Assembly (NCBI GenBank): GCA_031308135.1
Contig: JAHLJT010008446.1
Span: 167,770,264-167,834,263 of the forward strand
Reading direction: 5' to 3'
DNA from: Acheta domesticus
Lineage: Eukaryota; Arthropoda; Insecta; Orthoptera; Gryllidae
Length of the DNA stretch: 64,000 nucleotides
The position numbers and the translations under genes were made by a program. Below are positions 55,962 through 64,000 of this stretch, one piece after another. The notes under the pieces were generated by a model. That model made no database searches and was not told the DNA's origin. It saw only the letters and a list, made by a program, of their open reading frames with translations. How positions within the stretch are numbered: position 1 is the stretch's first letter; each line of letters opens with the position of its first letter.

Positions 55962-57352
55962 AGTGGCGCTACAGAATGCCACAGACTTTCCCGTATTAGT
56001 TTCCTATTTCTTTGGGTCTGAGCTAGCTATTTGGATTTGCTACACGACATACTCGTGCAAGCTGCCATCTGTCGCCGCCCCAAACTACATTTTTGACATT
56101 TTCTTAATTTTTCTGTTTCCTAATGGTAGAACGGAAATATTAATTTTAGAATATTAAAGAACAGTAAAACCGGGTCCTAAATGGGAATGTTCTTTGAAAA
56201 ATATGGAGCTATTTTTAAGAAAATGGCATTTAAGCGCTACTAGTAATGCGAAATTAGAAGCTCTTTTTCACAGAACATTTTTGGGTTTTCGAAACACTTC
56301 ATTTGAAGTCATTTGAAGCACATTAACCTTCAAATACGATATTGTTGGTAATCTGCATATTAAAGATTTGAGAGACCTTTAAAATAAAATTACATTTGTG
56401 TGATTTTTGACAAAACAAAAAAATACCCCAAATTGAACTTTACGTGATATTAAAGAGTAATTAGCACTTTCCGTTCGAAAAGTTTGAAGAACAAATTTGG
56501 AGCCATTTATGAGAAAATGGCGTTTGAGCGTTGATGAAAATTCGGTATTTTGAGCTAGTTTTCACAGAAAAAGGTTTAGTTCTCGAGAAACTTTACTTGA
56601 CATTATTTAAAGTACATGTACGTATAAATATAATAATGTGAACAAATCGCCTCTAATGTAAATATTACTGACGTGAGAGATGAGTAAAAAAAATACATAT
56701 TTGTATTTTTTGAAAAAACAAAAGTATAGAGCAATATGGCGTTTATATCATCTCATAGAGTACATTAGGCACTATCCGTACCAAACGTTTAAAGAAAGAA
56801 CTTGGAGTCGTTTTTGAGAAAATCTTGTTTTTGTAATGTTTTAAAACTGCAAATATTTCGCGTAATATTGGCAGAAAACTACTAAAATTTTCAAGAAAAT
56901 TGACATGACCTTAATGATAGAACTCACTTTGGAGAAAAAATTTTATTTGGACGAAAAATCATTATCTTCAAATTTGTAGTTGTAGGAAGACGCCGAAAAA
57001 ATTCCAACTTTTGAAATTTACGAAAATTTAGTTTACCCTGAAACTGGTATTTGTTGTGGAACTTCTTTAAAAGTGTATTTTATTCTATTCTTTACAAGAA
57101 ATTTAAAGAACAACAAGAATTTGGAGTCGTTTTTGAGAAAATTTTGAAAATTTCCGGGGGGGGCTTGATGTAAAGTACCCCCAAATTTTGAGGAATGTTT
57201 TTCAAAATATCGGCGCCTCGAGTGGAACAAGATCGACAAGGGGATATTCGTTTTGGAAGAAATCGTACTTATGGTTTAGGAGCTAATGTTGTTCACAGAC
57301 GGACAGACGGATGTTTTGAAAAGAACCACTTTTTCGGTATCAGGGAAAGTAA
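55962..57352 (+). repeat. R element, forward copy lacking the hairpin
   Basis: It starts CTAGTGGCGCTACAGAATGC and follows the reference copy throughout, with GGAG blocks at 56205, 56500, 56804 and 57123. After TTTTTCGGTATCAGG it jumps to GGAAAGTAAAA, so the segment from GTATCAGGGG to the last GGGAAAGT of the palindrome is deleted. Non-coding. Confidence 0.85.
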
Positions 57353-57478
57353 AAATAAATAAAAATATTAAGGTGGTGGACTCCTTGATCCTTCCTTTCG
57401 TATTTCTAGGGTGTAGGTCAAATTGTGTTCACAAGTTTTGCTAGCACAAACTTCGTGTTTTGCGCGATAATCATTATT
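57353..57478. other. Spacer between two opposed R elements
   Basis: About 125 bp of unrelated sequence between the forward copy and the reverse copy. Confidence 0.7.
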
Positions 57479-59153
57479 ACTTTCCCGTATACGTACGTAT
57501 ATACGGAGTATGTACGTAGTATGGGGAAAGTTATGTAATGCTGCGGAAAATCGGTTTCGAGATTTCAACGGAAAGACATGTTTTGGGGTCCCCTGGTAAC
57601 GAAAAAGTGGTTCTCTTCAAAACGTCCTCCGTCCGTCTGTGAGTCCGTGAACAACCGTAGCACCGAAACCATACGTACGATTTCTTCCAAAATGAATATT
57701 CCGCAGCCGATCTGGTTCCACTGCAGACGCCGCGATTTTGAAAACCATTCTTCAAAATTTGAGGGTACTTTACATGAAGCCCCCCGGACATTTTCATAAT
57801 TTTCTCAAAAACAGCTTCAATTTTTTCTTTAAATTTCGTGTAGGGATAGAGTAAAATACTCTTATGAAGGTGGCTTACGAGTAGGTTTCATGGTTAACTC
57901 TTAATTTTCGAAAATTGCAAATGTTTGCATTTTTTTGGCATCTTCCTCCAACTACAAAATTGAAGATAGAGATATTTCCATCAAATACAATTTGTTCTAC
58001 AAAGTCAGTTCTTTCTTTAAGGTCATGTATATTTTTTAAACTTTTATTCGTTTTCGCGCAATATGTGCAATTTACAAAAATACAAAAACAAAATTTTCTT
58101 CAAAACGGCTTCAAATTTTTTCTCTAAACTTTTGGTGGGGATAGTGTATAATGTACTCTATGAAATGACATAAAGGTCATGTTGCTCTATTCTTTTGTTT
58201 TTCTAAAAATTACAAAAATATAATTTTTTTACTTGCCTCTCACCTCGTTATATTTGCATTAGCGGCGATTTATTCACATTATTATATTTACATGTACATG
58301 TGCTTTAAACAATATCAGAAAAAATTCCCAAGGACTCTACCGTTTTCTGTGAAAACTAGATCAAATTTCCGCATTTTTAGAAACGCTCAAACGCTATTTT
58401 CTCATAAATGGCTCCAAATTTTTTCTTCAAAATTTTCGAACGGATAGTGTTCATTGCATTCTTTAATATGACGTAAAGTTCAATTTGGGATATTTTTGTT
58501 TTTTCAAAAATTACAAAAATGTAATTTTTTGAAATATTTCTCAAACCTTTAATGTGCACATTACCAGCAATTTGTAAACACTGTTGTATTTGCGAGTTTA
58601 CGTCCTTCAAACTGCTTCAAATTAAGTGTTTCGAAAACACAAAAATCTTCCCTGAAAAAAAGCTTCAGAGTTTTGCATTTTCAGTTGTGCTAAAACGCCA
58701 TTTTCTTAAAAATGGCTCTAAATTTTTCAAACAAAATTGCTATTTAGTACACGGTGTTAGTGTCCTTTAATATTCTAAAATTATTATTTCCGATCTACAA
58801 TTAGGAAACAGAAAAATTAAGAAAATGTCAAAAAACTGTACTTTGAGTGACGAAGAGCTTTAAATTTCGGATTTACAGTAGCGCTTAAACGCCATTTTCT
58901 TAAAAATGGCTCAGAATTTTCCGCGAAAATTACCATTTAGGACAAAGTTTTACGGTTTTTTAATATTCTTAAAATAATTTTTCTGTTATACTATTAGGAA
59001 TCCCAAAAATTAAGAAAATATCAAAAAATGTACTTTGGGCGGCGATAGATGACAGCTTTCAAGTGTTGTGGCAAGTCCGAATAGCTAGTCGAGACCAAAC
59101 GATAAAGAAAAGTAATACGGGAAAGTCTGTGCCATTCTGTAGCACCACTAGTT
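57479..59153 (-). repeat. R element, full-length reverse copy
   Basis: It begins with the hairpin end (TACTTTCCCGTATACGTACG continuing to GTACGTAGTATGGGGAAAGT, 57479-57535). It continues through TTGAAAACCATTCTTCAAAA and the repeated GGCTCCAAATTTTTT blocks (58102, 58406, 58711, 58897) to the outer edge GCCATTCTGTAGCACCACTA and GTTC at 59153. With the preceding forward copy it makes an inverted repeat of about 1.4 kb arms. Confidence 0.85.
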
Positions 59154-59159
59154 CTTTTC

Positions 59160-60780
59160 TGTAATTTTTTGATGGAACTTAACTGCGATTCATTGAAAAA
59201 TTCATATTTCACTTCTCACACAGCTCATGCAACACTAGTGAACTCGACCAGACATCCGGGATATCTTTCTTTGATACTATCAGCTAGCCAGCACATGATT
59301 TTGTGCGGTCAAGTGCACAAGCAATCGGGTAGATGAAAGAGGGCCTTGTTCGACAAGCTACTTTCACTGGACATCTTGTTCATCTTTGTCGATCCATCGA
59401 GTGCTTATTTCAGTCGAGCCCGAAAAGGCGGCGACCTACTCTCATGCCCACGACAGAAACCCAATCGCCAGATAATTCGAGCCCATGCTGATGTTTAGAT
59501 TGTAACATTACATTATATTCACTGCAAGAGACCCCTGAATCTCTAATATTCGAGTGTGGTATAGGTCATAAGCGTGTCAAATTAGCCGTATTAGCTGAAG
59601 ATTAACCGAATGATTTACTTAAAAACATAAACAAACATGGGACTAAAGGAAGAACGTAATCTTTAATTTTATGCAATCATTTTAATGTCACAAATCGACA
59701 ATTTGTCATTGTTCACGATCATTATCAGTGTTCGCGAAAATTGTCAATTTTCTAGAGAGTTTATGAGCACTGCTTTGGTAAGTGATGAAATGTGAAGCAT
59801 GTTACAGTCATTCGATATTTCCCGTTAGGTCTGTCGTCACTTTAATCATTTGTCCCAATTCGATTGTTATTTTCGACAATTCTGAATTGTCCAAACAATT
59901 TTAATAAACGACGCGACTTTGTCAGCTGATCAAACCTTGCGGTGCCGCGTGAGCTAACGGAACACAATAGGCTTGTGCGGAGGAAACACTTGATGCTCTG
60001 TTGCATGCAAGGCGTCCACACTTCCCCGCATGAAATTAAAATCATGAGTTATGATCGCCACAAACGTTTCAAAATATTGTCAAATTCGATATGCTGGATT
60101 AGGAGTTACGTAATTAATTAGAAAGCCGTCGGCGTGTTGGGACATGTAAGAAAGACCTTTGCCGCCCGTGCCGTCGCTGGTTGCGATAAGCGTGGGTGCA
60201 TACATTTTCAACAATATTACTATTTTTCTGTATACTATTTATGTGTAAGATATATGAATGCCACATGCTAAACGTATTCGCATTCCTTTTGGTGATCCGC
60301 CGGCCAGGTGCGGTCGCTCCGGCCGGGAGAAGGGTGAGACTTATCGCTATAGCGATGAATATTATATAATACATCTGCCTAAGAAACCGTTCAAAGGATT
60401 GGTCGTCTCAGTAGCCTAGAGTTTAGAGCTACTGGGCGTAAATAAAGGAAACAGAGTTTGATTCCCGCCCGGAATGGCATTTCTTTGAACAATTAGAGTT
60501 TAAATATTCTTCTTCGTTATCAATGTTGCACATTGCTTTTTTTAAAAAAAAAACTGGGCATTCGTCCAATCACATTACTTTTTTGTACCAATTAGTAAAA
60601 TGTGAAAAATAATCATAATTATGTGTATGCTTAAATCTTTTCCGGTTTCACTCAGAAATGGCTCCAGCGAACAATACCAAACGTATTAATTTGACACTAT
60701 GTCAGTTTGTTCGTTTGACATTAACCTACTTACACAAGTTGAGTCCGCCAAACACTAGCGTCTGTGTTGTATCGTTTAGC
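59160..60780. other. Unassigned stretch
   Basis: Mostly AT-rich with short chance frames. A possible tRNA-like head at about 60400-60475 (AGTAGCCTAGAGTTTAGAGC, then GAGTTTGATTCCCG) has an unusual A-box/B-box distance and is weak. Confidence 0.3.
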
Positions 60781-60784
60781 GATC

Positions 60785-61476
60785 ATGCCGGTGTTTGTCC
60801 CTGAAAAAGAACATTTGCGGCACGCATTGATTTTCTTATTTAATCAAAAGAAAAAGGCTGTGGAAAGTCATCGTTTGCTGGTAGAAACATATGGTGAACA
60901 CGCTCCAGCGATTAGAACTTGTGAGACATGGTTTCGACAATTTAAACGTGGAGATTTCGATGTGAAAGACTATGCGCGCTCTGGTAGACCACAAAAGTGA
61001 GAAGACGAGCAATTGCTACAGGCGTTATTGGATGATGACCCAACTCAAACTCAACAGCAATTGGGAAAGTATTAAATGTGTCACAAGAAACAATCAGCAG
61101 ACGTTTACGAGCAATGGAGAGATAAATAAACTTGGTAAATGGGTCCTACACGATTTGAATGAACGGCTAATGTACGACAACCGAAAATGTCGTCTCACAC
61201 AGCAAAACCAGTGAAAGACCTCTAAATCGTTTGGACGGGACATCCTGCCGCTCCCGCAGTACTGCCCCGACCTGGCGTATTATGACTATCACCTCTTCGC
61301 ATCAATGAGGCACGCGCCTGCAGAGAAGCACTCCTGTAATTTTGAGGAAGTTGGAAAATGGGTCGACGAATGGTTTGCCGCAAAAAAACGAGCAGTTTTT
61401 TTTCTGTCATGGTATTCATATCGTACCTGAAAGATGGGCGAAGTGTGTACTAGCCGATGGCCAATATTTTGAATAA
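60785..61476 (+). pseudogene. Mariner transposase with internal deletion
   Basis: It starts MPVFVPEKEHLRHALIFLFN and keeps the paired helix-turn-helix DNA-binding half (HRLLVETYGEHAPAIRTCET, WFRQFKRGDFDVKDYARSGR). A stop at 61000 and frameshifts follow, then LNVSQETISRRLRAMER and NKLGKWVLHDLNERL. At about 61190 it jumps to SHTAKPVKD, removing the catalytic centre with the first two Asp residues. It resumes with YHLFASMRHAPAEKHSCNFE, EVGKWVDEWFAAKK and ends ADGQYFE, stop 61474-61476. Intact relatives of this mariner type have about 340-350 residues. It is a relic that could only be moved in trans, and inverted repeats were not identified. Confidence 0.9.
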
Positions 61477-61499
61477 ACAAAAAAATGAATTGGTACCTG

Positions 61500-61790
61500 G
61501 TATTCCCCACATACACTGAATAATAAAATATTAATTATTATCTAAATTCCCGACTAAAAATGTAAGTTGTTGGTTAAATATGTAATCTGCTCCAGGTTGA
61601 TCCAGCTTTCTAACGAGCAGATCTAGTTACTGTATTGCGCCTCTAGAATGCTGCAAAATATGGGCTATTACCAAAAACTCAGTGGTTTTCAACCTTTGAA
61701 TGACTTGGGAATTCAGAGAAGTTATATAGATTTCGCGAAACGGAACCCAGAGTTCCGACAACTATTCGTACGACATGTATGTTTACGCCT
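61500..61790 (-). mobile_element. Third 3' end of the R2-like LINE
   Basis: The reverse complement reads GTTGTCGGAACTCTGGGTTC (matching VIGALGFVPRN of the 22040 element), then TTTGCAGCATTCTAGAGG, CTAGATCTGCTCGTTAGAAA, TGGATCAACCTGGAGCAGAT and TTTTTAGTCGGGAATTTA. Order and spacing equal 24250-24490 and 25695-25890. It is 5'-truncated, more diverged and in the opposite orientation. Confidence 0.8.
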
Positions 61791-62149
61791 TACTTAAGGT
61801 TGATTGACTTTTTCTTGATATAATCTTATGAATTGGCATTGCTTGAAGATACGCCTTTCGTAATATATGTCCTGTTTATTCTTTTTTGAAAGTTGTTCAT
61901 GGAATGATTTATCTCGCGATGATTTCGTTAACATTTTTTATGTCTTATTCCATAAAAAATAGCATCAGCAGTTCAATGATATTCAACGTATCTTGCGTAA
62001 TCGTCTCCCTCCTTCTTTGCGTGATATCTATACAGAAAAGCTCGCGGATCAGTGACAAAATCCATTGTAACACCTTTGTGCTCTTTCCGTCTATAGTTCC
62101 CATATCTTCGTCAGTCCAGTCCAAAGTTCTACTCGCTACAGGCGCCTCT

Positions 62150-62262
62150 GAGCTATCCCCTACGGGACCGCCAGATGTGGCTCGGAGACAACGGTTATTG
62201 CCGCTGCAGCGTCTCCTGCCTGGAGGTCCTAGGGTTCGAGCCCCAACGGAAGCGGATTTTCG
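62150..62262 (+). repeat. tRNA-headed SINE
   Basis: TGTGGCTCGGAGACAACGG resembles an A-box region and GGTTCGAGCCC at 62233-62243 is a B box. CCGCTGCAGCG lies between. The same layout occurs on the minus strand at 63745-63845. Confidence 0.55.
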
Positions 62263-62339
62263 ACACGCGCTGAACCTTTCGATCGAATTCACATACAGCC
62301 TGGAGGAGAATTCTGGTGGCCGCCTCATCTGATTGGTAG

Positions 62340-62755
62340 TTTTTCAATACTCGAGTTTGTATTTTTACCACTTATACACTTCACACACACACTGACTGTT
62401 TATTGGTTTGTGAATAACTCCCACCAAAATTTCCGTTTGGTCCAATCTTTTGCCACTCTCGTCCGTCATTATTTCTTTGAGATCGACTACCCATCTTCTT
62501 CCCTGTCTTAGTACATTCCTGCTACCTTCCCGCGGGTCCCACGTGAAGGAATGTTATTATTAATCTGATATAGAGCTTGGGGTTACACATTTACATATTC
62601 ACCTAACAATGTGAACGGAAAATGAAAAACGTAAGTATCTTCTTGAGAATTATAAGTAGAGAATATACTTTGATGTTATGTAGTGATTCCAGGTGAGCTT
62701 TAATTTCTCTAGCAATTGTAAAAGTATAACAATTTGCTGACAGCGTAGTTTCGGC
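62340..62755. other. Non-coding spacer
   Basis: No recognised feature. Confidence 0.4.
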
Positions 62756-62759
62756 GATT

Positions 62760-63530
62760 AATTAAGGATGTTATGGCGGAAGGACTAAAACTTCATTTGG
62801 AAAAATCGACGCTCTAACAAACAATAATTATCAATTGTGAAGCATGTAGGTAAGAGCCTTACTAAAAGCGAAGCACTTGTATTATCAAGGGAGAATCTTA
62901 ATTTATAGAAAATGAAAGCGAACGTGCAAGAAAATGGCGATATTCAAATGATGTGATGGGAATTATCTTTTTGATTATGAGCAACTTCTGGCTGGGAAAT
63001 ATCAAGTGTGAAACTACTGTGGGGTACTCTGAAGAGGCAACACGAAGGGCTTCAGACGAATAAACTTGTAAATTTGAAAATTAAATTAGGGAGGATAGAA
63101 AAACAAGCAAAAGAAAAAGTTGGTTTCTTTTAACGAGGACTAGAGGCCTATCGTGTGAAATTGCGGAATTAGGAATATGAATGAAGAACAGGAGTTGATC
63201 CAATACATAATCGACGGATAACGTAAAAGCTACGAGGTGACTACTGCATTGTGTGCGATTCTAGAAGCTGATTTCGAAACTGTATACGACACTTGATTGA
63301 CATTCGAAAAGAATTGTGTTAATTCACATGTCGAAAGTGATATGCTAGCATATAAAGCAAGGGTAAACAAAAATATAAATTATGTTTATGGAACATGAGG
63401 TCAAATGGCGAAGAACTGTTGGCACAGGAAAAACAAGTACGATGTCCCTACAAGAGAGAGAACAACAAATGTCAATGCACGCAGAGGAATGAACATGACA
63501 AAAGCCACATGCTACAGTGATCGAGAAAGT
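62760..63530 (+). pseudogene. Copia-like gag relic
   Basis: Plus-strand pieces resemble a Ty1/copia capsid protein: WRYSNDVMGIIFLIMSNFW, later ELIQYIIDG (stop) RKSYEVTTAL and EADFETVYDTLLTFEKN-like sequence, then YVYGT(stop)GQMAKNCWHRKN, which matches a degraded CxxCGKxGHxxxxC zinc knuckle with the first Cys residues lost. Frames shift and stops occur. No LTR or pol region was found; the window ends 470 bp later. The call rests mainly on the knuckle-like motif. Confidence 0.35.
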
Positions 63531-63744
63531 TGAGTGATTAGTGATTCCGAGTGCGTCAACTCCTAAGGTCATTAGTCATTGGCGTAGCGCATGTTTTTAT
63601 CACGGAAGGTGGCGGTTATCTTCCCCCGCTGGCTGGCGAGTTCCGGCGACAACATACACGACGACATCACGGCTTGCGGGGATTTTCTCCAACCAGGTAT
63701 ATTCCACCAGCGTGGTAGCGGGGCACTAGCAGTGTAGCTAGTGT

Positions 63745-63845
63745 CAAAAATCCTGCCACCGACGGGAGCCGAACCCTAGAACCACCCGGTTAAAGGCACT
63801 GCAGCGACATCAGTTGATGCTCTGAGCCACCTTTGCCGGTGCACG
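63745..63845 (-). repeat. tRNA-headed SINE
   Basis: The reverse complement reads AAAGGTGGCTCAGAGCATCA, GTCGCTGCAGTGCC, then a B-box-like GGTTCGGCTCC (plus 63764-63774). It is the same family as 62150-62262, in opposite orientation. The upstream 63590-63740 may be its body. Confidence 0.6.
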
Positions 63846-64000
63846 AGAAATGAAGAAACCAGAACTCAGATCCCCACAGTGAAAGCAACTCTACTAGAAT
63901 TTGTAAGAAAGAACATGCTATGATGGCGAAGGAAACGTGCTCGACATATTCAAGTGAAAGTGTGGTTTGGTTGTTAGGCTCTGGCTTTTCATCTCATATG

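Noticed and set aside
1..64000. CRISPR arrays, operons or bacterial insertion sequences
   Set aside because: No regularly spaced short repeats or compact gene runs; all evidence is of a eukaryotic genome.

Overview
This is a piece of an animal nuclear genome, almost certainly an arthropod and probably an insect. The DNA is AT-rich and gene-poor, with no operons or bacterial signals. It is packed with decayed transposable elements of types common in arthropods: I/Jockey-, L2/CR1-, R1- and R2-like LINEs, mariner, tRNA-headed SINEs, and several multi-copy gene families that I remember only as 'uncharacterized' arthropod proteins. A run of exactly 1000 N (5647-6646) is an assembly gap. The species cannot be named from the sequence.

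The only host-gene evidence is three short exon-like blocks on the + strand at 4010-4182, 31626-31861 and 52416-52559. Each has an AG acceptor, a GT donor and an open frame, and all three end in phase 0. They could belong to one gene whose introns (about 27 and 20 kb) hold most of the transposons, but this is an inference and I do not recognise the gene.

Layout. 1-3060: I/Jockey LINE relic, with the gag, endonuclease and RT order preserved. 3.2-7.4 kb: a perfect hairpin, exon 1, a hAT-like end and the gap. 7.5-8.0 kb: mariner relic (-). 8.4-11.6 kb: L2/CR1-like LINE (-) whose ORF1 carries an SGNH-hydrolase-like domain. 12.7-17.1 kb: relics of two uncharacterised repetitive gene families with GC-rich DNA between them. 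19.2-20.6 kb: one copy of an unclassified repeat (here 'R element') and two SINEs. 22.0-25.9 kb: R2-like LINE with a restriction-like endonuclease, the tail of a related LINE, and a second 3' end of the first. 28-36.5 kb: two decayed copies of a transposase-like gene, one split by later insertions. 36.9-39.65 kb: an R1-like LINE nested inside another LINE. 41-47.3 kb: an inverted-repeat-bounded element and tandem R elements. 49.3-51.6 kb: an apparently intact DNA transposon. 55.9-59.2 kb: two R elements head to head. 60.8-63.9 kb: internally deleted mariner, a third R2-like 3' end, a copia-like gag relic and SINEs.

The main discovery candidate is at 49342-51583. A 566-codon intronless ORF is flanked by diverged inverted repeats of about 140 bp that begin CACAGGCC, with a TAA duplication outside. 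The protein has a ZAD-like Cys4 N-terminus and an RNase H-like layout of candidate catalytic residues (D263, D317, E512 or E515) with a CxxC/His insertion. Two relatives lie in the same window. I read this as a DNA transposon family of CACTA/Mirage/Chapaev-like type, young enough here to keep an open transposase. The second candidate is the R-element family: about 1.4-1.7 kb, non-coding, built from roughly 300-bp internal subunits and ending in a hairpin whose stem is kept while its inner sequence changes.
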